A DNA stretch of 64,000 nt from Brassica napus (lineage: Eukaryota > Streptophyta > Magnoliopsida > Brassicales > Brassicaceae). Location: NCBI RefSeq assembly GCF_020379485.1, contig NW_026014645.1:34432-98431 (forward strand), given 5' to 3'. The position numbers and the translations under genes were made by a program. The notes under the pieces are model-generated. The model did no database searches, was not told the origin of the DNA, and worked only from the letters and a program-made list of their open reading frames with translations. Below are positions 10,615 through 20,450 of this stretch, one piece after another (the stretch's first letter is position 1; every line of letters begins with the position of its first letter).

Positions 10615-11854
10615 TTACGCCCCCTCTTCACCCACTGCCTCATCCGAGCCTGGAGCCGTGCCGCTTCCGTTCTCTCCGACCATCGGGTCTTTCCCCTCTC
10701 GGTCTTCTGAACACGTCGGAAGGAAGCACTCAGATTTCAGGTCGGCCAGGATGAGACCAAAATCTCCATCCTCGGCCGCCATATCTCCCTTGCAGCCGGA
10801 CAGTCGGGCCTCTTCGGCCTCCAAGGTCGGGGGAGTCTCACTTTGGAACGACCGAACCACGGCCATCCCGCCCTCAATCGTCGCCAAAGCGAAATCCCTG
10901 CTCCGGATACACTCGAGGGAACCCAGGGAAGCAGAAATCTTTGCCAAGCGAGCTTGAAACTCCGAACGAAGGGCATCCGTCGCCTCTTGGATCCCGCGGC
11001 GCGCTAGTCCCGCGTCACTCTCGATCTGACGCTGGAGTCGACGCACCTCCGAGGATTTGGCCTTCCTGGCCTTCTTTTCCTTAAGCAAGGAACTCGCCGT
11101 CTTCCCAAGGTCCCTCTCAAGCTCTCCTATCGCAACCTCGAGCTTCGACACTTTCGCAGAGGGAGAGTCCTCGACAGCCGTCAACATGGCCTCGGTTTCG
11201 GACCATCTGCCCTGAAGCTTCACCAACTCCCCGGAAAGGCGAATGGTCTCAGAACCACATTCGCTGATCATCCCATCGATCAACGATATGAACTGCAAAC
11301 GGTGAGAATTCTTAAGACTAAGTCCGAGAAAAGAATGCACAAAAGACGATCGAGAATTCAAACAAGAGACAAACCTTTCCGCGAAGTCCCGAGGCTAGGC
11401 TCGATCCACCTCGCTGCGAAGTCTCCCCGTCGCCACTCTTGGCGAGTTTCCTCTTCCGACTCTTAGGCTGAGTATCCAGGACAGCGCTAGGAGCACGCAA
11501 TGCCAGAACGATTTCCTTTCTGGCTGGAGGAGGAGGCATAGAGTCAGCAGCCTTCTCCTTGTCCTCGATGAGGATCGGAGTCGTGGAAGATCCCGCAGGA
11601 AGGGCTTGCGAGAGAAGAGCCATGACTTCGGTCCCATGACACGGGGCAACGACCTGCACGGAAGAAGACGGAAACTCGGAGCCAGCTTGAGCTAGCTCTT
11701 TCTCGGCTTGGCGACGAACTAGTTTCTCTCGGAAAGAAAGATGACCGGCAACACAAGCCGGCGCAACCGCCGGAGAAGTTAGAACCGGAGCCGGAGAAGT
11801 GGCCTCGCCCATCTCGACGTCGGAATTCTTCTTATCACCTTGGGAGGAAGACAT
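10615..11854 (-). CDS. Antisense accessory gene of the Tat element (copy 2), one predicted intron
   Basis: This is the same gene as at 3166-4405, with only a handful of substitutions. Predicted exons are 11854-11375 and 11292-10615 around a phase-0 GT-AG intron of 82 nt (11374-11293), giving about 385 residues. Both ORFs stay open in both copies, whereas pol in the same element has at least five stops and two frame changes. The coiled-coil C-terminal half and acidic tail are kept. It reads towards pol on the opposite strand and starts about 230 bp from the 3' LTR. Function is unknown; it could be structural, regulatory or a captured host fragment. Confidence 0.65.
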
Positions 11855-12070
11855 GTTGAAAGGGAAGTTATGAAACTAGAGAGGTTTTTGAAGGAATGAA
11901 GAAGGGAAGGTGTGAAGAAAATGAATGACAAGAGCTCACTACCTATAAAAGTATGGGTTCGGAATATCGTCTCGACAACTTTTTTCCGCGGAGTTTAAAA
12001 TGTGAATTTCGTCCTATACACTTAAACTTGTCAACGTCATCTATCCGCCCGCTAGAGTCATAACTCTAAT

Positions 12071-12086
12071 GGGCTGGGGGGCTAAC
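12071..12086 (+). other. Polypurine-like tract before Tat LTR 2
   Basis: GGGCTGGGGGGCTAAC lies directly before the LTR start TGTTG. The same tract precedes LTR 1 at 4622-4637. It is not a pure purine run, but its place fits plus-strand priming. Confidence 0.6.
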
Positions 12087-13236
12087 TGTTGACCGCTCGG
12101 TCGCTACGTAGCGACGGAGCCCGGCCAAGCTTGGTCGCTACGTAGCGACCGAGCGATCGTCCCGCTCGGTCGCTACATAGCGACCGAGCTCGAGCCAAAG
12201 CTCGGTCGCTACGTAGCGACCGAGCTCGAGCCAAAGCTCGGTCGCTACGTAGCGACCGAGCGATCGTCCCGCTCGGTCGCTACGTAGCGACCAAGCGATC
12301 GTCCCGCTCGGTTGCTACATAGCGACCGAGCTCGAGCCAAAGCTCGGTCGCTACGTAGCGACCGAGCGATCGTCCCGCTCGGTCGCTACGTAGCGGCCGG
12401 GCTCGAGCCGAAGTTTGGTCGCTGTGTAGCGATTGAACTCTTCCGGACATCGACATACATCAATCCATGCATTCTCGTCAAATCTTCGAACGCTATCTCC
12501 CGAAGACCGTAGCAAGCTCAGTCCACGTTTTCCGCTATTCCAACTCATCGATCAAACTTCACGGATGAGAAACCACGGAAAATTCATAGTAAATGTGTCG
12601 AGTCGGAAGACGGCCCAAAGGGACCTAAAACACGACTCGAGGCCCATCCTACGATTTCCTAACCCAAAGCCCGTAAACCGCAGCACGGTTTACGCTTGGC
12701 CCACAAGGAAGGATAAATGTCAAGTTTCCGCGGATAAATACGGAAGTTTTGAAGATAATTGTAAAGATCGGGAAAAATGGAATATCTCCATTTTTATGCT
12801 ATGACGGCTTAAGGGCAGAAGAGTAAAAGCGTAAACCGACCTTGGAGCTAGTATATAAGGAGTCCTAGGCGAGGAGCATGGGGGAGAACTTTTTCAGAGC
12901 AAACTTAGCACTTAGAGCGATTTAGGCAATTTTCCGTTTTTGTTATTTCGAGCTGCGACTCAATTAGGTTTAGCCGTCTTAGGGTTGCTAGAAGTAGGAA
13001 TCTCGCCGACAGCTCTCGAGCCCAGGCTTATACCTTGTTGTAAACGCTCATACGCAGATTCGGAATAAGATCTTCTTTGCTCTCTTTTCGATTTATTATA
13101 CTTTAACATTGTTATTCTCGTGTTCTGATTGCTTGACGTGTGGTAATTAGCAGATATCCGGGTCCTCTGGGAAATTAGGGTTTTCCTAGTTTCCTTATTT
13201 AAACGGAAATCGACGGTGTGAATTTCGGTTCCCACA
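12087..13236 (+). repeat. Tat LTR 2 (1,150 bp)
   Basis: It ends in TTCCCACA like LTR 1. About 350 bp are missing, mainly a block after the first five bases: TGTTG joins directly to the palindrome array. Outside the deletion it matches LTR 1 with few substitutions, so the duplication is recent. A TATA box is kept at 12852-12858. Confidence 0.92.
12093..12435 (+). repeat. Array of about 10 palindromic units inside Tat LTR 2
   Basis: It has the same palindrome and spacers as in LTR 1, with fewer units. The unit-number difference shows that the array expands and contracts. Confidence 0.9.
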
Positions 13237-15386
13237 GAACACTTGGCCACCCATTCCGCGACATCGGCCTTCATACGGATCCAATGATAGAACTTCTTAA
13301 GGTTCTGATACATCTTGGTCGCACCAGGATGAACCGAGAATCTGGATTTATGAGCCTCCTCATAATCTCTTCCTTTAGACTCCTATCATTAGGAACACTG
13401 ATCCGACCGTTTACTAGGATGGTACCATCCTTTGCAGTTTGGTACTCCGTCCTATCATTCTGAGCAACCTTGTTTAGGTTCTTGTCCTGACCTTGAGCCA
13501 ACCGAATGCGGGTAAGCAGGTCGGCCTGATTGACCGCCTCTAATCCGAGTGGTTCAGACTCTTTGGTCGATGTGTTCAACCGTAGGGCACGAACCGTACC
13601 GTCCAGGTCGTCCGCTTCTCGTTTGGCTGATACGTCGGCCCTTCTCCGGCTCAAGGCATCTGCGACCAGATTAGCCTTTCCCGGATGATAGGTGATATCC
13701 AGATCGTAATCAGCTACAAACTCCATCTACCTTCTCTGCCTTAAGTTTAACTCAGGCTGGGTGAAAATATACTTAAGACTCTTATGGTCCGTAAGTATCT
13801 GAACCTTGGCACCATACAAGTATGATCGCCAAATCTTTAAGGCGAACACTACCGTAGCCATTTCAAGGTCATGGGTGGGGTAGTTTCCCTCATGTTTTCT
13901 CAACTGCCTTGACGCATAGGCGATGACCTTCCCATGCTGGGTTAATACGCAACCTAGTCCTGTTATGGACGCGTCCGTATAAACCACATAGGGTTGGTCG
14001 GCCTCTGGAAGAACCAGAATGGGTGCGCTAGTCAGCATGTCCTTAAGCGCGGAAAAACATTTCCCACACTCCTCAGACCATGTGAACTTAACGTCCTTCC
14101 CGGTCAACCGTGTCATAGGCTGAGCCAAGCTTGCGAATCCTTTCACAAACTTTCTATAATAACCTGCCAGCCCTAGGAAGCTTCTGACTTCCGTGGCACT
14201 GCATGGTCGAGGCCAATCCTTGATTGCCCTGATCTTCTCTGGATCCACCGAGACGCCCTCACCGGACACAATGTGGCCGAGAAACCCAATGCTCTTCTGC
14301 CAAAAACTGCTTTTACTGAGTTTTGCATAGAGCTTGTGTTTCCGTAATCGTTCCAGCACGGCTCTCAGGTGTTTCCGATGAGATTCCTCATCCTTGGAGT
14401 AAATCAGGATATCATCAATGAAGATGATCACTGATTCGTCCAGGAAATCTCGGAACACGCTGTTCATCATTTTCATGAATGCAGCAGGCGCATTGGTCAT
14501 ACCGAATGGCATAACCACAAATCTGATGATACCCTGAGGCCAAATCAATCTTAGAAAACCACTTGGCTCCTTTGAGTTGATCCAACAACTCATCTATTCT
14601 GGGCAACGGGTACTTGTTCTTCACAGTAACCCTGTTCAACCCTCGATAGTCAATACACAGACGCATGCTACCATCCTTCTTTTTCACAAAGAGGACTGGT
14701 GCACCCCTTGTCCAGCAATTCTTCTAATTGCTTCTTTAGCTCGGCCATCTCGGCCGGAGCCATTCGGTACGGACTCTTGGACAGCGGAGCTGTCCCTGGT
14801 TCTAGTTCAATCGTAAATGGATCCGACCTATCAGGGGGGACACCCTGTAGTGAACGGAACACATCTGGGAACTCAGACACCAACGGGTCCTCAGTTAGAT
14901 CTTTCTGATCATCAGACCTGCCGTGCTCCATAGTGGTAATTGTGGTCAAATATGCTTCACAACCCCGTCTAAGCATCCGTTCTGCTCGGATTGCTGACAC
15001 CACTACTCTATCCAGAGCCGGACTCATATTCAGACTTTGGTACTGGATCGGGTGAGGTCCAGTCTCCAACCGTACACATCCTCTGTGGCAGTCGAGAGTG
15101 GCCCGATACTTTCCCAACCAATCCATGCCTAGGATCACATCGTGATTCTGTAGGCGCAACACAATCAGATCTACAGGCAGATTTTTCCCCTGGATCATTA
15201 CCGGGATATTAGTCATGAGCCCTAATGAGTGCATGATTTGCCCACCGGCCGCCCTCACTAGTCTCGAATTATCCCCAGAACAGAGGCAGAACAGACCCTT
15301 TCCGACCAGTTCCGGACTCACAAAACTATGTGTAGCCCCTGTGTCGAAAAGCACGTTGGTTTCAACACCACCAATCATGAGGGTCC
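13237..15386 (-). pseudogene. pol remnant of Tekay-like element: protease, RT, RNase H, start of integrase
   Basis: Protease has LFDTGATHSF near 15345. Reverse transcriptase has [11 protein letters not shown] and the catalytic FIDDILIYS (about 14435-14405). RNase H has [14 protein letters not shown] near 13985 and VADALSRR near 13660. The integrase zinc-finger start is at about 13320-13240. Breaks: a 34-nt deletion near 14704 between short CCCC repeats, a deletion of some tens of nt near 14530 (both relative to 59100-59400), and a Trp-to-TAG stop at 13727. It cannot produce a functional polyprotein. Confidence 0.88.
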
Positions 15387-15476
15387 CTATAAGAGACCCA
15401 CATCAGAATCCCCTAGCCACTCTAGGTTCCAGACCAAGCATTCTATTGAATGTAAACAGATAAATTCAGGAATTAC
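15387..15476 (-). other. Predicted 90-nt intron between gag and pol
   Basis: On the minus strand the gag frame reaches a TGA at 15468. GT at 15476-15475 and AG at 15388-15387 bound a 90-nt segment containing that stop and another TGA. Removing it joins gag to protease in frame, and the joint restores a run (SGTLMIGG) that is typical just before the protease DTG in this group. The sister copy has the same arrangement at 60113-60023. Splicing is inferred; stop read-through is the alternative. Confidence 0.6.
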
Positions 15477-16882
15477 CAGAGATCGAATCAAACGATCCAG
15501 AAGCGCCGTCGTCACGGGACAGCTCATACACCCTTGGTGTTGTGGTCGGCCTGCTCTGGGTCGACTTTCCCGTGTCTCCACGACCCTTCCCTTGTCCTCC
15601 TTGCCGCTTAGGACATTCACTTTGGAAGTGTCCGCTTTGGCCGCAATGGAAACAAGTCCGAGAGCCGCTGCCACTGGATTGGCCCTGAGTCCGGCTTGGT
15701 CGAGTGCAATCTCGGATGGAATGATCCAAGCTGCCACATCTCACACAAGCTCCCATGGCTTTCCAGCATTCACCTGGATGGTTCTTACCACACTTGGGAC
15801 ATTCAGGTCGTCCACTAGAGGCCTTGCCTCCGTCAACCTGGTCCCACTTCCTCTTTCGGTCGTTAGTCTTACCCGTCGGGACAGACTGCGACTTTGTCTT
15901 AAGCTTGGCTTCCTCGGCCAAGTTAGACTCCAAAAGAGCTACACGTTCAACCAGCTCTCCGACGGTGCTGAAGGTGCAGATCGAACAGTGAGTTCTCAGC
16001 TCCGGCCTTAAGCCTCGAATGAACCGACGAACCTGGACTGTCTCGTCCTCAAGTTCCCTTCCAACAAAACATCGGAGCCGGTTGAACTCCTCTTCGTACT
16101 CACGTACGGCCCTGCGGCCTTGGGTAAGGTCTAGGAATCTACCTTGCCAGACGGTCCCAAGCCTCTGCAGGAAAGTATTTGCGGTTGAATTCATCTTCGA
16201 AATCCGCAAAACTCTGGAGACTTCCATTGGTGCGCTTGTTCACAGCCAGCCACCAATTATGCGCGTCCCCTTCCAGGAAGTGAACCGCAATGTCTCTCTT
16301 GTAATCCTCGGGACAACGAGTTGAGCTGAAGTTTCGGACTAGCCTACTCCTCCACTCGTCTGCCTCAATAGGATCGGTGCTTCCTGAGAAATGCTTCGTC
16401 CCTAGACGGGAGATGTGCTGAAGAAAACTCAGATAGTCCACCTTTTTCCCGGTCCTTTCTGGTGGATCAATCTCGATCACCTTGACCGTTTCCACAACTG
16501 GACCATTGGTGTTGGGGGCGGTTGTAGCCACAGGCGTAGCTTGGCCAACTGAGGAGTTCACTAATGGCGTGAACAATTGGGCCATAGCCGCCACATGAGT
16601 CCCCATTACCTTCATGGCCTCTAACAAGTCCTCTTTGGACAGTGTTGTGGTTACATTGGCCGTACCATCGGCCACTTTCTCACGCTGGCCACCATCACGG
16701 TTAGCGTTCGAGGATTCCACTTCCTCATCACTCTCCTGATGTTCCTGACCATCCTGTTGCGTCCCCGTAAGATTAGCCTGATCAGTTGGCAACACATTTT
16801 CAGCGTTAGCCGCGGCCGGATCGGTTTGCAAACCGGACAGATTAGTTCCGTCCACGGCCACTTGGCTAGACTGACCGGCCAT
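15466..16882 (-). pseudogene. gag of Tekay-like element (frameshifted)
   Basis: The frame 16882-16139 (ATG at 16882) carries an acidic N-terminal region and a gag core with FLEGDAHNWWLAVN. The frame then changes between about 16139 and 16200 and continues in 16227-15466 with the rest of gag and zinc knuckles. Two canonical CX2CX4HX4C knuckles (CVRCGSLDHSIRDC near 15745 and CFHCGQSGHFQSEC near 15640) follow a variant one (CPKCGKNHPGEC). The nucleic-acid-binding end is rich in Gly, Arg and Ser. One frameshift separates the halves. The ATG is supported by the leader and primer site upstream. Confidence 0.85.
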
Positions 16883-17076
16883 TCTCTTACTTCTTCGGGA
16901 CTTTCCCGATTTGCATTTTCCAGCCTAAGGATTCAGACAATGTTAGTACAAAACACACTAACATAAACAGAACAAAACAATCCCTAGACTAAGCAATCAA
17001 ACCTCACCGTGTGACCTAATCAGCTGGCTGCGTGTGTGTGTGGACTAAATAACCCAACTATCCTAGAATCAAGCAT
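16883..17076 (-). other. Short leader of the Tekay-like element
   Basis: Untranslated sequence of about 190 bp between primer site and gag ATG. It is repeated at 47308-47522 and 61493-61708. No ORF or other feature is seen. Confidence 0.7.
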
Positions 17077-17088
17077 GCTCTGATACCA
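17077..17088 (-). other. Primer-binding site, initiator tRNA-Met type (minus strand)
   Basis: The minus strand reads TGGTATCAGAGC three bases after the LTR end. The same site is found at 47523-47534 and 61709-61720. Confidence 0.9.
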
Positions 17089-17091
17089 ACT

Positions 17092-19098
17092 TGTAAGACC
17101 CGTTCCTGGTCTCTTGACCCAACTAGATATGAATGCTTACTTATTAATTTCTTTGCTTGTTTGATCCATTTTAAGTCTTTTATTTGCTAAGTCATATTCG
17201 AATATGAGGTTCATAAACAAAGGAACAGATTGCACAGTGGAATAACAATGTATAAACTTTGTATTACTAAGAAACATGAGATTCAATACACAACTTCTTA
17301 ACAGTCTCATAGACAATCACTAGTTCATCCTTAGTATCATCTAACCACACGTTACATAGCCTCTCATCGACCGAGCCTTCACGGCTCCTTGGCTTGACCA
17401 GAACCATCCTTAGTTCCTGAAACCACAACCAGATAAGCATTAATCATAACCAAGAATAGAACGGATTGATTCTACAATGCTTGGCTTGGTTCCTAGAACT
17501 TAGATAAACCTCAGTCAACATAATCATAAAACGTATGAACCTACCTACCGTATCCTAAGTCATTCAACCAACCACCCCTTGACTTAGAATCAGATAGATA
17601 GTCCAGAATAGATAACAGAACACACGAACAGATCCGGATCGTCCCCAAAGACCAATCCGTCTAACCGGATAGAATCTAGGTGCGACCGGCCAATGGAGTC
17701 CGGCTCGATGGCCCAACGGACTCCCTTACCTGATCCAGCCTTAGGCCTGGATCCAATCGGCCGAGTAAGCCTCAAGCCTAATCCGGAAGGATTAGCAACC
17801 GGTCAGACCTTGCGACTCTACCTTGGCTTAGACAAACCGTGACCTTGTCTTGACTAGACAAGCCATAGGCTGATCCATAAGGATCGGTCCTAACCTGTCC
17901 CGAAAGACACCGTTTCGAACATGTACCCTTTGGCCATTCGTGCCTCTTGGACACTCGTGACTCTTGACAACTCGTGCCCTTTGGGTCATTCCCAACCGTT
18001 CGTCCTAACCGCCCAGTCTTGGTGCGATCGGATCATCCCACTAACCGACCCGTGTCTAGGCTAGCGGTTTGATTATGTTCGGCCAAAGCCTAGGGACGTG
18101 TCCCTTGGACTCAACCAACATAACCTTTCGTGTTTAACCAGAGAGAAGAGAAGAGAAACGAATTGAAACAGATAAGGAGAGCCGGATGGGACTTAGGAAC
18201 CGAGCAGAGCCGCGGTGCGGTCGCATGGACCATCTGTTCGGTCTGATGGAGCCACGGCCCATCACATACCTTGTGAACCACGTCTGGGTTCTCCATGCTC
18301 TTCTCCTTGTCTTGATCTCCCATTCTTGACCGGAGTTAGTTCTCAAACGATCAGAGTCGCCGGAACACAACACCACCACAATTGTCCTTTCTCTTGGCCG
18401 GAACTCTCTCTTTCTCTCTTTCTTTCTCTCTACGGTTTCTTTGAGTATTTTACTCTGGAATTGGATAATGAAATCGACCAGAGAGCCCCCATATTTATAG
18501 AAAACGAGGGGGTAAGTCTTGCCCCATGAACAGGCATGACTTGCTAGCGAATGGGCACCATCGGCCAAGGGTTGTCCCCTTTCGGCCACTTGCATCCCTT
18601 CGCCCTTTCTGATTGGGTTTGGGGTCGGCCACAAGCCCAACCCACGCCCCAAGCCTCCTGGACTTAGCCCATGGCCTTGTCCTAAGACCCAACAGCCCAT
18701 GGCCTCATGGCCGGACCTCACAGCCCGCCACTGACCCGGACCCGGACCATCGGCCTAAAGCCCGGACAGTCCGTCTAGTTGAGATGAGCTGACTCTCAGC
18801 TGCCTCAGCTGAGTGAGCTAGTAGTCCAGCTAGTGGAGCTGACCTAGTAGGGACTGAGCTGGAGTGAACTGAACCTAGCTTCCTTGAGCTGGCCGAGCTA
18901 CTCGTCCACTTCGTCCAGCTACCGTCTTACTCGTCCTAGCTGTCTCTTAGCTTGTATAAGGTTAAGTCTAAGTTTCCTTATGTCCTTAACCTTCTTTCTC
19001 GACCATGGACTGCTTGCCTTGATGTCCTAGGACTGGCTTGCACGTTTCCTCGAACCATGGCCGTCCCAACAATCCTACTCAGGATTGGGGGCGTGACA
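17092..19098 (-). repeat. 5' LTR of Tekay-like element (about 2.0 kb)
   Basis: On the minus strand it starts TGTCACGCCC at 19098 and ends GGGTCTTACA at 17092. The boundaries are fixed by the primer site on one side and by the polypurine tract beside the matching LTR at 56621. A minus-strand TATAAATAT lies at 18499-18491. An AGCT-rich stretch with repeated CAGCTGA-type words lies at 18775-18960. GC-rich ORFs within it (for example 18134-18721) are not conserved as proteins and are not genes. Confidence 0.9.
18491..18499 (-). promoter_or_regulatory. Putative TATA box of the Tekay-like LTR
   Basis: Minus-strand TATAAATAT. It is kept in the LTR copy at 56013-56021 but damaged in the copy near 63201, where bases are missing. 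Confidence 0.6.
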
Positions 19099-19637
19099 AG
19101 TGTTCCTGGTGTGTTTAGGCGTGTGATCAAGAGGATGGATTTGAGGCAGAAAGACAAGGAGAAGGCAAAGGAGAAAGAGAAGGAAGTCGCCCCTGGAGAC
19201 CGAACTCCTAAGGTGAGAGGTGTGGCCAAGAGTAACCGGACAAGGCCGCGGATGATGGCCGTGACCAGAAATGGACCGTGGTAAGGGAAAAGCACCATGA
19301 GGACCGCGGCCATGGGAAGATGTGTGGTGATTGGGTTGATTCTGAAAATTGTGTAATTATTGTCGCCTATTGTGCAACCTGTGAACTTATGCGATTCTAG
19401 TGTGTGATCTATTTATTAGGATGATGAATTATGTATGAACCTTGGTTATTATCTATGAAATATCTATTTGCCCTAGTCGATGTTGGATTGTTTAAGTGTG
19501 AATGTTGGAACCTCAAAACTCTGAAAAAGACTTAGAATTATTTAACACTTGAACTTGAATATGTAAATGAAACTGGTTGCATTGTTTGGTGAGGCCGCGG
19601 TCTGGTTGGATTGGGGAATCCAGGATCAGGTCTTACA
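19099..19637 (+). repeat. 3' part of a plus-strand LTR, intron-less relative to the solo LTR at 20451
   Basis: It is closely similar to the right part of the solo LTR (from about 21211) and ends in the same GGTCTTACA. It lacks a 420-bp block present there (21369-21788), and the missing block has exact GT and AG ends. Its left part is cut at 19098/19099 by the Tekay-like LTR. No primer site follows its right end, so it is a fragment and not a complete element. Confidence 0.8.
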
Positions 19638-20450
19638 TCATCAGTGGTGAAAACCTACCACAGGGTCGTTCATAACTCCCCTTGCACTTCCATGAAACTG
19701 CCTTCCTACACACATCTGCCCTTAAGGCTGTCTTGGCCTTCGGGAATGAATTCCGGTCATCTACCTTCTCTCCTCACCATTTGCGTGTGTTCTCAGGCCC
19801 TGGAGGATGCTTTGGGTGATAACCTCACGGATCAAAAGCCACCAGAAAGTCGTTCATAACTTCCCCCTTGATCTCTCCCAAAACTGCCTCTTTATGGTCT
19901 TGGATTGGGTATCCGACCAACTCCCTGTCTTTTATCTGTGTTTTCTTTGTGTTTCAGGGTGTAGGAGGAAGCCCTGGTGTGCCTGCAAAGGCACGGACTT
20001 GCCTGCCTTTTATAGAAGAAGGGGCAGTTACCTTTCCAAAGGTTGCACCCTTACGATATCATTTCTGGCCATTGATTTAATCAATGGTCCAGATCACACC
20101 CTTTCGCCTCAAGCAGTTACCAGACGTCCTGGAACTGTCAAACCACTCCTGGACATGTCCAAAAACAAGCCCACATAGATTGCCGAAGCTCCTGGCTCAA
20201 TCCCAAGAGCCAATCAGCCCATCGGTACACACAGGTCGCCCACATGGCCCGACCACTATCCAGACCCGGCCCAACTGCCCATGACTTGAACACTCAGTCC
20301 AGCTGAGTTGAGCTGATCCCCAGCTGACCCAGCTGAGTGAGCTAGACCATCCAGCTCAGGGAGCTGACCTACACTTCAGTGAGCTACATTGAGCTGCACT
20401 ACACTTCACCTAGCTGGTCGAGCTTGCTTACTGCATCGCCCAGCTGTTAT
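19638..20450 (-). repeat. Minus-strand LTR fragment, left part (split by solo LTR)
   Basis: Together with 22165-22494 it makes one LTR piece of the same wider family, interrupted by the solo LTR. An internal motif (TCGTTCATAACT) occurs twice, near 19665 and 19851. The end near 20300-20440 is rich in AGCTGA-like words, as in the Tekay-like LTR. No credible gene is present. The outer left boundary is not defined. Confidence 0.65.

Larger units (their letters stand above)
4638..13236 (+). mobile_element. Tat-lineage Ty3/gypsy retrotransposon with both LTRs, gag and protease deleted
   Basis: The order is LTR, tRNA-Asn primer site, pol remnant (RT, RNase H, second RNase H, integrase), about 1 kb of non-coding DNA, antisense gene, purine tract, LTR. 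The second, archaeal-type RNase H domain is diagnostic of the Tat lineage. Reverse-transcriptase homology begins within about 150 bp of the primer site, so all of gag and protease is gone. The right LTR abuts the integrase region of a minus-strand Tekay-like element (GAACA follows at 13237). No matching target duplication is visible because the left end is a chimeric junction. Confidence 0.9.
13237..19098 (-). mobile_element. Tekay/Del-like chromovirus, 5' LTR to integrase start, truncated
   Basis: Read on the minus strand the order is 5' LTR (19098-17092), tRNA-Met primer site, leader, gag, protease, reverse transcriptase, RNase H and the zinc-finger region of integrase. Sequence then stops at the Tat LTR. 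The missing 3' half can be inferred from the sister copy at 56622-63795, which has integrase, a chromodomain-like end and a polypurine tract. The reverse transcriptase motifs and chromodomain point to the Tekay/Del group of chromoviruses. Confidence 0.88.

Noticed and set aside
18134..18721. 195-codon minus-strand ORF as a host gene
   Set aside because: It lies wholly within the Tekay-like LTR. The matching LTRs at 55.6-56.2 kb and 62.8-63.4 kb break or shift the frame.
18952..19284. 110-codon Lys/Glu-rich ORF
   Set aside because: It crosses the boundary between two different LTRs at 19098/19099, so the frame is accidental.
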